From a virus, in IMG/VR virus record IMGVR_UViG_3300017751_000213, positions 1 to 24,791 of that record: 24,791 nt of DNA, one strand, 5' to 3'. Of the stretch, positions 17,201 through 23,500 are shown in pieces (the first letter of the stretch is position 1; every line of letters begins with the position of its first letter). A program made the translations under genes and the position numbers. The notes beneath the pieces are model-generated. The model had not been told where the DNA came from. It worked only from the letters and a program-made list of their open reading frames with translations, and searched no databases.

Positions 17201-18999
17201 GAAATGGATATGATTTCCGCCCTGGTGATGTGTTTAAAGTTGTTGGTCTTGTAACTGCAAAAGACTTTGCACAACCATCCTCAGATTTCCAAGTTGAAGT
17301 TACATCAACTTTCAATGATTTCTTTGCTGCATGGTCTTTCGGTGAACTTGATTACATTGATAATATTGCTGGATTCCAAGATGGAAGTAGAAAAAGATTC
17401 CCATTATTCTATGTTGGTGAACTTTTGAGTTTTGCACTTGATAGTCAATCCCCATTATCATCTGCAATCGATTTAGATGCTGTACTTGTAATTTTTGTAA
17501 ATGGTGTTATACAAACTCCAAAAATAGCATATACTTTTGAAGGTGGTGGTTCTTCATTCATATTTACAGAAGCTCCTCAACCTCAAGATAAAGTAGACAT
17601 ATTCTTCTATATCGGTCAAGATAGCATTGATGTTACTAGAATTGAAGTTAAAGAAACAATCAAAAAAGGTGATGATCTATTCGTAAATAGACATCCATTC
17701 TTCTCAAGTGCAGTTGATAACTTATATCAGCAACAAATACGCAGTAGAACGATTTCAGACATTATTGGTTCTGACATTGTTGAAACTGATATTTACACTG
17801 GACCTGGAATTAATGATATTGATTACAGACCATTTGATTGGACCAAGCAAAAGGTAGATAAGTTTATCAAAGGTGATCTTATCTCAAAATCTAGAGATAT
17901 TTTAGAAGCAAGAATCTTCCCAACGGCAAAAATTATTGGTGATGTTACTCCAACCTCATCGGAAATCTTTGTTGATAATATTCAGTTCTTTAATTATGAG
18001 GAAGAGGTTTATACTCATCCATCATTTAGCAATCTCTTCGATTCTCTAGATGCTGTTATAATTGATGCAAATGATCCTATTGGAGCAGGATTTACTGCTA
18101 ATGTCTCTATAGCAGGAACTATTTCTGGAATCAACACTACAAACGTAGGTTCTGGATACAGTGGAACGTCATTGGATATTAAATTCTCTGCACCAAAAGT
18201 TATTGGTGTTGGTATAGGAACTACGGCAACTGCCACAGCAACTATTTCTAATGGATCGATATCTTCAGTAAATATTACAAATCCTGGTTTAGGATATACC
18301 AATACAAATCCACCACATTTAATTATTGAAACTCCTAGTTTAATTAAGGAGGAAATTAAGGAATCTACAAATATCCAAGGTTTCTCTGGCATTATAACTG
18401 GTATTTCTACAACAACTGGAACTGGTGGACATCCACTTGCCCTCAAGATTAACTTTAGAGCACTTAAAGATTACACTACAGGTGGAGAAGCACAACTTGC
18501 TTCTGATGCACTTGATTTGGTTGCTGGTTATCCAATTATGGTTTATGGAACTAAAGTTGGAACTGGCGCAACTTCAGTATTCGATAGTAATGATGCTGTT
18601 GTTGCCATTGGAACCACATTCCTAGATAATGTATATGTTGTTAGTCAAAAAAGTTTTGAAAATGGACCTGATGCTGAGTTAATTCTGAACGTTCATAGTG
18701 ATAGTCCTATTACAGGAATTTCAACTTCTGGAGGTTTTGAGGATAATCAAGCAGGTACAGCAACAACTGCACTTGGATACCTATCTTGGGGTAGGATATA
18801 TAATTATGCTGAACGCAGTGGTGGTGTTTCTATTGGTGTAACTGGTTTAACAGTTGATGCTGGATTATCCACATTCCCTGTTCTTCAAAGAAGAGGAAAT
18901 GCTGGATTTGATAAGAGTGGTGCAATCAGATCTACTAAGTCTATTGTTAATTCTGCAAATATTACTGCAGATAATCAACTCCCATTCTACGGTGCTTAG
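5272..18999 (+). CDS. 7: Giant gp7-like baseplate wedge protein with long modular extension (4575 aa)
   Basis: One uninterrupted frame of 4576 codons from ATG 5272 (GAGAGG ribosome site at 5256-5261) to the amber stop TAG 18997-18999. Residues about 1-350 resemble the C-terminal module of T4 gp7: YQSKGIEESIKILFKVLYG (about 206-224) against T4 YSTKGIEASYKFLFKVLYN, then GQTIF near 264. The place between gp6 and gp8 is also that of gp7, the wedge initiator that joins the gp6 pair. The remaining ~4200 residues are beta-rich modules: at least nine 'NHG..GD.V.Y' units, about a dozen GxGY units, three 'IDNEI' units, a YHYH domain (about 1250-1366) and helical segments near 3687-3819 and 3934-3952. 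It ends DNQLPFYGA. There is no signal peptide, protease or lyase motif, and no intein. T4 gp7 is about 1030 residues, so this is over four times longer. The gp7 assignment is sound for the N-terminus; the role of the extension (peripheral baseplate or host contact) is inference. Confidence 0.85.
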   Translation: MSNFEKRVQLNKIIESQLPEFLVSDFPKAVDFFKQYYISQEKQGGNIDLVDNLDRYLRVDNLVPEVVVGKTALSSAISASDTTIVVTSTKGFPDDYGLLKIDNEIITYTSKTSTTFTGCVRGFTGITGYDSGISNLINTVNKQTVVFSETSAEEHSNNSTVTNLSALFLQEFYKKLKRTFTPGLEEYEFVSDLDVGNFIKHARNLYQSKGIEESIKILFKVLYGVEASVIDLEERLIKPSAANYIRRETIVVERISGDPFKLEGQTIFKSTDSGTSASVSDVEIFTRNNETFYRLGLFIGYNDRDLIEGTFTIPGSSRVLENVSVGSSVINVDSTIGFGQTGTVVVGSNAIDYTAKSINQFYGCINVGAAITTGTRIRSNEYVYGYEDNDLTKRVDLRITGVLADFNPLGKLSLMEVGEEIKVRNVGEVITNPTTDRTYKQIFANSWIYNTSSSYNVDTINGSIFTLLSDIDKSSLKQGDTVDIVNGSNVVGAGATIVSVSEPTKEVTLGNIVGFAASTGVNYSLRRRVEKSESVGVALSLGNDAYIADTLNVYTDENDEFGYIASNSLPSYTIYDDIIEKNADSLGERDNVFNNYTVVVFPSDVDFLDGDEIVYTAETPIAGLVSNASYFVKKFVDSTGTVINNKIYLYSSKALLKGNEYIKLDYVVSGGGGVGSLVGTHTFTLRRHEDRVLSPNQILRKFSLNTSLSDIKSENRKIGSIGLLVDGTQISSPESRDKIYYGPISEFEVLNGGKGYDVINPPKIIISKPVGLGNTNALVEPVIEGIVNQILVDPQDFDIESIEGVSLVGGNGSGCQLEPVMGSRFRELSFDSRSLSLGGGVDIDNETITFSDFHNLFDGQHLIYNQNGHNAISIGVANDPTQSIEGTLVSGDEYVTKFVNTTSIKLFKTDADALAGINTIGFSTATTASGIHKFRTLSRKNLREVKVIQSGSGYTYRKLRVSSSGISTEYNTIYFKNHGFNTNDIVDYSYEGTSIGGLTDTNRYSVQKVDADNFRVIDVGIGASIATDLVRSKVVDITTVGVGTHIFQYPPISVDINVSYGSTLGGTFVFTPIVTGEIIDAYLYEQGTGYGSNTLNLHKKPLISLPQGKDAQLSPIILNGRIDAVQIRNRGAGYKSLPIIETEGTGTGAVLRPILGGINGEQIIEVKVINGGIGYDQNLTDIIIKPRGSGAKFDLRVRDLTVNDAERFASYTKKRQEKIYSNLSPNETSDLLVYSMYGYSSDLAIKFNDTASNHSPIIGWAYDGNPIYGPYGYSTIDDVQSGVRLLESGYVINSNSIIDRPLLSNYPEGFFIEDYQFTDVGDLDKHNGRFCKTTEFPNGVYAYFASVNVDGSSLEPQYPYFIGNSFRSKFIKENEVLDQTFDFNNSDLVRNTFPYKVNDKDANYDFINESYESFAQIARIESVSQGDIDEVIVVDGGSGYQIGDVVNFDETGTKGRGLRAQVSELKGIEVDSILTSLETYENVVFEWDTDRAVSVYSRDGYLDFNNNDTVLITGLSTAVTYLADSHHIGFTTETVGLAKTMTSFTGATSGVGVFEDILVSNVPVVSAGNTITIFSSAGTENVRVLNNFNNGVLRVQRFGEAPNYTTGVAHTFGSELNVISDRVRLPVKTKKFTSKRDDLVYFNPLESVGVGLTDGSAISKIITVGITTSEISIPTRTIYLPNHPFTTGQKVTLSKGAGNPSSFTVGMNNSNVNTFFIPDLSTKETDLYVINKGRNYIGLVSETVGAVGVGTTSEGLFFYNVGNAADRSDYLIKSNKDQITGNLSRITTLVSCAETHGLSRNDVIKLNVLPNTIVGVGTTAALRLSLDLNEKKILVNSTDVESSAINLSNNTFTLTSHGYSTGDKIYYSGDATGIVSGDYFIIKDSLSTFRLAETKYESNPANQKEINITATGSGPHTIALINPRLDVVRNSDIQFNLQDPSLFGYNLKIYREKEFVNEFVSVANNSEFNIISAGSTIGLGTLTNPTLTLKHSNNIPSRLYYTLEKSGYISTADTNVNDYSEINYINSEYNGSHKVFGITGAGNTTTFKISPVKIPSVLTYNKSQCDKLEYSTKSASALSGSIGKVRIISKGFNFERLPQFTDVTSETGINANIFAESTSIGSPKKVRFKDIGYDYPSDKTLRPQTFVPPVINLDNLDTIKDFDIISQGSRYLRDPDVILINDTTKEIVDKDSLLAKAPNGAISEIEILAPLFGLASETHKLVFVNNSNGVGISTMTGDGISGVATCTLVTPILGFVQPQFEVGDEIFIEGIDLDSTGTGYNSSDYNYRFFKVKSYNNISPATLEFEIVDDAGVGLSTNVGLAKTVQSGYATIINKKYYPEVTVIQDRSKFFANEQLYVNTTGASFVEEDIFVSLIRDDYIKVQGNYDLNIGDKIKGVISGTIADVTGVSRNKGYFNIDYSSKQELGWRDDTGKISVDHQVIPNNDYYQNLSYSVKSPITWEEQSSPVNSIIHPAGLKNFADVGVTSTGSSTVGLAGTTTSIAILDVVNERRVDTINNFDNVVDYDIRENALSNFDQSKFLKFQNIKLEDYIECRTNRVLIHDDISNNFSSRGFKDIFIELDEIDFSDNYVGYVIQVVDADTKDVQLSELVYQSTTLNTFLFEKYTNFTKEKLGDFSTDLDSAGRKTLIFTPTDPYERDHDIKILKRSYLYTALAGGGTQTGTSSFGSIDLVGSFVSGIGSVGTASSIKTLVDFPVNDFNGMYAKVEIVDRFTSDHNYIEAIVDFDGTDTYLSEYYFDTQSLSYSSSQTGILSAIYDANAGIVSLTAQNVGISSLVGLYDVRSTIVGFGTTTTGIGTYRYLVNNQPAGTEKSVKIESTVGFGTTAVRVGTFDLESVSSSNSVVRVSAGETSAIHQVSILSNTLQTTVVPGPFAAVNNVTGLGTFGGEIDGSRYYLNFYPDTPYDVEVQGYNEVFYTEQDYDNTPLPNTYGPTIGEVLYDAYDGINGLRANRTQFKLSHEGDPIYVKSFVPTDTAQVNYVTGVITLRNHFFNTGEELIYRPSSTFAGIGSTAMGIGSTEGYTGIVTDKLPDRVYPIALTPDTFQLSTRREYAKAGIFVTFTDAGLGNIHELEITKKLSKTVIALDGIVQQPIAFTPINHNLDFNNGGITAGISTFNLTGISSVQPRDVLKIDDEYMKVVEVGLSTNVNGALLGPINGIIAAGTAATHPTVAVQRGSLGTRAEAHSDGAEARIYRGALNIVGNNVHFIDPPKGNTRARRNESNLPYVKAEFSGRTFLRSNYEKNMLFDDISDSFTGVGKTYTLTTSGLNTTGVGIGSGILFINGVFQTPSTLNNSGNNYNFEQDNISGISSVVFTGITSVDGSYIQSESDINQNQLPRGGQIVSLGSTPGLGYAPLVGAKFIAETNSSGAITGVVGVNTFINPVSITTAHYNNISGILEIETSDSHYLKGADRVRLVGLEFTCSSVYSGVTTSIFPDHNRSLDIANIIDSTKLNVQVGPSTIIHNYLKDGQIYQHFDLNIGSGYRHPIGIAVTDLAFVHKFVRAITNSVTASSGGPFTPTKANYDSKTGVLRLTIPNHGLSVSDTITIADDGLIFTCDEDQHFTEQPYPRSTDPASGQNLTITNVTTNIITVNVGSGGGSGTGAAIEAVVGAGGTLALNVTSTGSGYKNPRIVIPEPNYENMEVTGVSRLGIGATSLTGRNVLMNLTIAQTTEKALGDRFFDAANLIEDNAAFIADIAYGRMLAQFPSYSPPAGTNGQDCKDDIVDVLESISYNLKYGGNDYTVDAANLYITGAHVSGEEQETAYAFDQARDLAVQAMRNEAVTIGGYTTKTQVFDTSITYDTVKYTPSNVAYTASSGITTVTIPNHQFSNGDQIKIRTNSLIFKCDKDNFATEHRYPRPTDPAADTFLSITNVTTNTFRVNVGASPAGEQYNHIFTFSELASIERKLTSSTTPAQCANVQSAIHTLVGIVTTAVVSSSIPPRTVAPGAQYSVDTFKLTRNGYDFRPGDVFKVVGLVTAKDFAQPSSDFQVEVTSTFNDFFAAWSFGELDYIDNIAGFQDGSRKRFPLFYVGELLSFALDSQSPLSSAIDLDAVLVIFVNGVIQTPKIAYTFEGGGSSFIFTEAPQPQDKVDIFFYIGQDSIDVTRIEVKETIKKGDDLFVNRHPFFSSAVDNLYQQQIRSRTISDIIGSDIVETDIYTGPGINDIDYRPFDWTKQKVDKFIKGDLISKSRDILEARIFPTAKIIGDVTPTSSEIFVDNIQFFNYEEEVYTHPSFSNLFDSLDAVIIDANDPIGAGFTANVSIAGTISGINTTNVGSGYSGTSLDIKFSAPKVIGVGIGTTATATATISNGSISSVNITNPGLGYTNTNPPHLIIETPSLIKEEIKESTNIQGFSGIITGISTTTGTGGHPLALKINFRALKDYTTGGEAQLASDALDLVAGYPIMVYGTKVGTGATSVFDSNDAVVAIGTTFLDNVYVVSQKSFENGPDAELILNVHSDSPITGISTSGGFEDNQAGTATTALGYLSWGRIYNYAERSGGVSIGVTGLTVDAGLSTFPVLQRRGNAGFDKSGAIRSTKSIVNSANITADNQLPFYGA
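5482..5667 (+). repeat. 'IDNEI..RG' module, copy 1 (giant protein residues 71-132)
   Basis: The pattern is S..I.V.STKGFP followed by a glycine, KIDNEIITYTS and GCVRGFTGI. Related copies lie at 6241-6408 (residues 324-379, VDSTIGF then AIDYTA and FYGC) and 14656-14886 (residues 3129-3205, VLKIDDEYMKV then VQRGSLGT). The unit is familiar from other phage structural proteins as a small beta domain. Here the first copy interrupts the gp7-like N-terminal region. Confidence 0.55.
9022..9363 (+). other. YHYH domain inside the giant protein (about residues 1250-1366)
   Basis: The segment reads HSPIIGWAYDGNPIYGPYGY (H1254 onward), then after about 60 residues DLDKHNGRF, then FPNGVYAYFAS and PYFIGNSF (ending near 1365). 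These blocks and their order match the YHYH family, known mostly from secreted or surface proteins of bacteria and algae and from phage virions. The family's function is not established. The first Tyr-His-Tyr-His-like block is altered to VYAYF here. Confidence 0.8.
15883..16113 (+). repeat. Paired beta repeat A (giant protein residues 3538-3614)
   Basis: It is closely paralogous to repeat B at 16738-16983. Both contain TIPNH, then GLIFTCDEDQ or SLIFKCDKDN, then YPR.TDPA, then LTITNVTTN or LSITNVTTN and (T/R)VNVG. This is the most recent-looking duplication in the giant protein. It is followed by GxGY and other linker sequence and then the helical module. Confidence 0.75.
16330..16728 (+). other. 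Helical module in the giant protein (residues 3687-3819)
   Basis: In contrast to the beta-rich surroundings this part is predicted helical: FDAANLIEDNAAFIADIAYG, then the loop GTNGQDCKDDIVDVLESISY, then NLKYGGNDYTVDAANLY and FDQARDLAVQAMRNEAVTI. I recall the same block in other cyanophage virion proteins, without a known role. It continues after repeat B with CANVQSAIHTLVGIVTTAV (17071-17127, residues 3934-3952). Confidence 0.65.
16738..16983 (+). repeat. Paired beta repeat B (giant protein residues 3823-3904)
   Basis: Paralogue of repeat A at 15883-16113, sharing PNH, LIFKCDKDN, YPRPTDPA and SITNVTTN. It is placed between two helical segments (3687-3819 and 3934-3952), which suggests that it was inserted into a helical domain. 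Confidence 0.75.
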
Positions 19000-19017
19000 A
19001 AACCTTTAATTATAATC

Positions 19018-19025
19018 TATAAATA
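19018..19025 (+). promoter_or_regulatory. T4-type late promoter upstream of gp8
   Basis: An exact TATAAATA box lies 16 bases before the gp8 start, in the 42-base gap after the giant gene. Transcription would start near 19031, giving a leader of only about ten bases. It would allow gp8 and the DUF4815 gene to be made without transcribing the 13.7-kb giant gene. Confidence 0.72.
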
Positions 19026-19041
19026 CATAAAAAAGATAAAG

Positions 19042-20595
19042 ATGTCAGCTATTGTTACTGATCAATTTAGAATTCTGAATGCCAGTAATTTTGTGGACTC
19101 AATTGAGTCCAATTCTTACTACATTACATTAGGATTAGCAAATCCAGTTGCTGCTGGATATGGTAGAACTAGTGATTGGAATACCAATCCACCTTCACCG
19201 GTAGATAATCTTTCGTATGCTAGTCATATTGGAGATACTGTACTTTTTGGTAAGAAGATTACTTCTGCCAATGCACGAAGGATTGTTAGAAGAATTGATT
19301 GGAATTCGGGAACAAAATATGAAGTTTATAGAAATGACTATAGCGTCACAAATCCTGCACCCATAACAAATGCTGCTCGACTATATGATGCAAATTACTA
19401 TGTAATGAATGAAGATTACAGAGTTTATCTTTGTGTTGAAAATGGATCTAGTGGAACTAATCCCAAAGGAAATGTTTCTCAGGATCAACCAACATTCACT
19501 GATTTAGAACCATCTAGAGCAGGGGATAGTGGTGATGGATATATCTGGAAATATCTATTCACAATCAGTCCTAGTGACATTATTAAATTTGATTCTACAG
19601 ACTATATTACAGTTCCTAATAGTTGGTCAATTTCAACTGATTCTCAAATAAGAGCAATTAGGGAATCTGGAGACTCCAGTATTAATGAAAACCAAATCAA
19701 AACGGTTTATATTGAAGATTCTGGATCAAATTATGCTAATGGTCTTGGTCAAGAGATGAATATCATCGGTGATGGCACCGGTGGTAAGGTTAGAGTTGAT
19801 GTTGAAGGTGGTAAAATTACAAATACTGTAGTTACCTCTGGTGGAAAAGATTATAGTTATGCATTAGTTGATCTTGGATCAATAAATTCAAATACTAGTG
19901 GAACTTCTGCAAAGTTAGTTCCAATTATCCCACCATCTAAAGGTCATGGTTTTGATATCTATAAAGAACTTGGAACTGATAAAGTTTTAGTTTACGCCAG
20001 ATTTGATGATTCTACAAAAGATTTTCCAGTTGATACAAGTTTTGCCCAAGTGTCAATTGTGAAAGATCCAACTGCTATTGGAACTGCAAATACATTTACT
20101 GATAGTAATTTTACTGGATTATCTGCGTTTAAACTTGTATCAATTACAGGAACACCTAAAGTTGGTGAAAAAATTGAACAATCCGTTCAAAACGGAACTG
20201 CAAAAGCATTTGGTTATGTTGCTTCGTTTGATACCGAAACTAAAGTTTTGAAGTATTTTACGGATAGATCTTTATTTTATAATCAAACAACAAAAGATCA
20301 ACAAGATTATACAGGCATTTCTACTAATGGTAGACCATATGCTTTTGAATCTTCATCAAATTTAATTAGTGGTCAAACTTCATCATTCACAGGATCAGTT
20401 GATACTGGATTCTCAGGAATTGCTACAAATCCAACAGGAATTAAGCAAATAAATCTGGGTTCTAGTTTCACAGCAGGTATGTCAGTTCCTGAAATAAATA
20501 AAGGATCAGGGGAAGTTATCTACCTGGACAACAGAGCTAGCATTGCTAGAAATGCACGTCAAAAAGAAGACATCAAAGTTATACTGGAATTCTAA
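19042..20595 (+). CDS. 8: Baseplate wedge subunit gp8, enlarged
   Basis: A 517-residue protein against 334 in T4. Family blocks are the N-terminal AIVTDQFRILNASNFVDSI and SYYITLG, the GDGYIWKYLFTI segment (T4 has GDGYVWEYLFEI) followed by YITVPNSW, and the C-terminal GEVIYLDNRASI plus a terminal strand ending in EF (T4 GEMIYMENRPPI). gp8 is a dimeric part of each wedge that binds gp7 and gp6 in T4. The extra length lies mainly in the middle: residues about 221-298 contain two GxGY-like units (SGSNYANGLG and SGGKDYSYAL) of the same kind as those in the giant protein upstream. A late promoter lies 16 bases upstream of the start; the ribosome site is weak. The next gene begins three bases after the stop. 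Confidence 0.93.
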   Translation: MSAIVTDQFRILNASNFVDSIESNSYYITLGLANPVAAGYGRTSDWNTNPPSPVDNLSYASHIGDTVLFGKKITSANARRIVRRIDWNSGTKYEVYRNDYSVTNPAPITNAARLYDANYYVMNEDYRVYLCVENGSSGTNPKGNVSQDQPTFTDLEPSRAGDSGDGYIWKYLFTISPSDIIKFDSTDYITVPNSWSISTDSQIRAIRESGDSSINENQIKTVYIEDSGSNYANGLGQEMNIIGDGTGGKVRVDVEGGKITNTVVTSGGKDYSYALVDLGSINSNTSGTSAKLVPIIPPSKGHGFDIYKELGTDKVLVYARFDDSTKDFPVDTSFAQVSIVKDPTAIGTANTFTDSNFTGLSAFKLVSITGTPKVGEKIEQSVQNGTAKAFGYVASFDTETKVLKYFTDRSLFYNQTTKDQQDYTGISTNGRPYAFESSSNLISGQTSSFTGSVDTGFSGIATNPTGIKQINLGSSFTAGMSVPEINKGSGEVIYLDNRASIARNARQKEDIKVILEF

Positions 20596-20598
20596 ACA

Positions 20599-23500
20599 AT
20601 GTCACAGAAGACAAACTTAAATGTAAGCCCTTATTATGATGATTTTGATAAGGCTAATAATTTTTACAGAGTTCTTTTTAAACCTGGGTTTCCCGTCCAG
20701 GCAAGAGAACTAACGGGTCTTCAGTCTATCTTACAAAATCAGGTAGAATCCTTTGGCAGTCATATGTTCAAAGAAGGTTCTATGGTGATTCCTGGTGGAG
20801 TCACTTGTGATGACCAATTTACAACTGTTAAGGTAAACCCAGACCATCTTGGCATTGATATTACAGTATATTTGTCATCGATTGTTGCTTTAAACAATGG
20901 TAGAGGTGCCAAAGTAAAGGGCGAAACCTCTGGAGTAATTGGCACAATTAAAGGATTTCTACTACCTCCAGACGAAGGCGTAGAAGAAATAACATTGTTC
21001 GTTAAATATCGCGATGGGGCAGATGATGGCGAAACGGTAGAGTTTTCTGATGGAGAAGTCTTAATTCTTGAAGAAAATGTTAGTTATGGTAATACAACTC
21101 TCAATATTGGAGATACTGTATTAACAACTCTCTCGGTAAATTCAACTGCTACAGGTTTTGCGGTTGGTGTTGCTGAAGGAGTCTACTTTATTAGAGGAAC
21201 ATTTGTTGATGTTTCGACAACTCAAATTGTCCTTGATCCATACACCAATGATGTTTCATTTAGAGTTGGTTTTGATATATTAGAAGAAATTGTTAATGCA
21301 AATGAAGATGATAGTCTAAACGATAACGCAAAAGGTTTTACAAACTATGCAGCACCAGGTGCTGATAGATTAAAAATTAGTGTAAAACTTTCAAAGAAAG
21401 CACTCACCGATACCGAAGATACAAGTTTTGTAGAACTTGTTAGAGTTGATAATGGTGTAATTAAAAAGTTACAGAATAAGTCTAACTACAATCTTATTAG
21501 AGATTACTTTGCAAAAAGAACTTTTGACGAATCTGGAAATTATGCAGTTGAACCCTTCATAGTTGATTGTGCAAACACTTTAAACAATGAAATTGGTAAT
21601 GGAGGTCTCTTCAGAGAAGATGATCTTACTGAAGATGGAAACAAACCATCAAGCAACTTGATGGCATATAAAATATCTGAAGGAACTGCATATGTTAAGG
21701 GATATGATATTGATTTAGTTGGTTCTACTGTAAAAGATATTGATAAACCAAGAGACGTCAAAAAAGTTGAAGGAAGTAGAGTTCCATTTGGAATGGGAAG
21801 TCTGATTCGTGTTAATAATGTACACGGAATTCCATACATTAAAATTGGTGGAACTGCTGCTGGTGGTGATACCAGTGCCAATGTCATTGGTTTGTACTCT
21901 GATAGAAGAAATGGCGAAGATAATGGTGGAGCTATCGATGGAACTGGTCAGGGCATTAAAATTGGAGAAGCAAGAGTATATTGGTTTGGATTAACAGATG
22001 ATCGTTATAAAAATGCAGGAACTGAATGGGACTTGTACTTATATGATACTCAAACATATACAAACTTAACTCTAGCAAATACTTTTTCAACAGGTGATGT
22101 TCCTAATGGATCACTTGTAAGAGGTATGTCTAGTGGTGCAACTGGGTTCATTGCCGATAGAAGTAGTAATACAGTAAGTTTATCCCAAACTTCTGGAACT
22201 TTCCTTGAAGGTGAGCAAGTAATTATTAATGATATGCAGAAATTTAAATCTGCAATTAATACTACAGGTATTCAAGCATTTACAACTGAAGATATTAAGT
22301 CCGTATTCCAAGACTCTGACAGTCTTGATACCAATCTTAAGAAAAACTTCTTAGCAGACACCGTTCTTTATCCAAAACAACTTGCAAATTTTGCAGTTAC
22401 AGACCAACTGACAATTTCTGGTGGAAATCTTGGAAAAGTTCAAGGTAGATTCTTCAATGCTGTCAATGGAATAAAAGTTGGTGGTATTATTCGTTATTTC
22501 AAAAATGGCGAAATTGATCCAAGTTTTACGAGGATTACTGGAGTAAGAGATCATGAAATTGATCTAGCAGCAACTACAAATATTACAGATGTTTGTATAG
22601 GAGCGGTATCAAATCAAACATCGAACTTTGAGTTAATGGCACCAAGAATTCTGAATGTTGGTCAGAATGGTCTTTATAGTATATTGCCAGAGCAAAATAT
22701 ATCATCAGTTGATTTTGCATCATCAGAACTTACAGTTAGTTATCAAATAACTGAGCAATCTACTGATGCAAATGGATCATTAGAATTTACATCAGCAGAT
22801 GTTATTGGGGCAAACGCAGGCATCAGCAGTGTATTCTTTGAAACTTTCGATGCTGAAAGATATTCTGTTGTATATACTGATGGATCACCTGCACCATTAG
22901 ATTCTGGACAAGTAATTTTAGATGAGAATGCTGGTAAAGTTACCATAACTAATCTTGAAGCATCTCAATCGAGCAATGTAACTGTTCTTGCTACAATGAA
23001 AAAGCGAGGCATTACACATAAATCAAAAGATTATATTAGATCTACACAAGTAAATGTTGATAGATCATTTGATGGTTCAAGATTCTCGGTAGGTTTAACA
23101 ACTAGTACATATTATGGAACTAGAGTTCAAGATGATGAAATATCTCTAAATTTCCCAGATGTTGCAAATGTTGTTGCAGTTTATGAATCAACAAATTCTG
23201 CGGCACCAATTTTAGATAGGTTAACATTTGCAACAGGTCTATCATTAGACCAAAATGCAATTGTCGGTGAGAAAATTGTAGGTGAAGATAGTAGAGCAAT
23301 TGGTCAAGTTGTTTCTGCAACAGCAAATACAATTGATTATGTTATTTTAAATACAGAAGATTATCAAGTTGGAGAAGTTGTTAAGTTTAAAGAATCTTCT
23401 ATTTCTGCTGTCATTCAACAGATAAGAGAAGGTAGTTACGTTAATAGAACTCCAAACTATAGATTAGATACTGGAAATCGCCACCAATTCTGCGATTATT

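Larger units (their letters stand above)
7525..18330 (+). repeat. Dispersed 'GxGY' beta-turn units in the giant protein
   Basis: A short unit of the form V.(N/S)GG.GY followed by P.(I/V)(I/V)I recurs about a dozen times. Examples are near residues 752 (GGKGYDVINPPKIII), 951, 1088, 1132 (GAGYKSLPII), 1173 (GGIGYDQNLTDIII), 1437, 2133, 2169, 3499, 3642 (GSGYKNPRIVI), 4294 and 4339 (GLGYTNTNPPHLII). Consecutive copies near 1088, 1132 and 1173 are about 40 residues apart, compatible with a stacked beta arrangement. The same unit occurs in the gp8 gene at 19711-19935. Confidence 0.6.

Noticed and set aside
18015-18446. Minus-strand open frame of 143 residues
   Set aside because: It lies within the giant gene. 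Its Pro/Val/Ile-rich composition is the antisense of Gly/Asn/Asp/Tyr-rich beta modules; there is no independent evidence of a gene.
5272-18999. Intein, frameshift fusion or assembly joining as the reason for the giant frame
   Set aside because: No Cys/Ser...His-Asn-Cys splice signals were seen, codon use and module types are broadly continuous, and the protein starts and ends with family-typical sequences.
5272-18999. Diversity-generating retroelement target or CRISPR-like array in the repeats
   Set aside because: No reverse transcriptase or template repeat is in the window, and the repeats are diverged protein modules and not regularly spaced DNA repeats.
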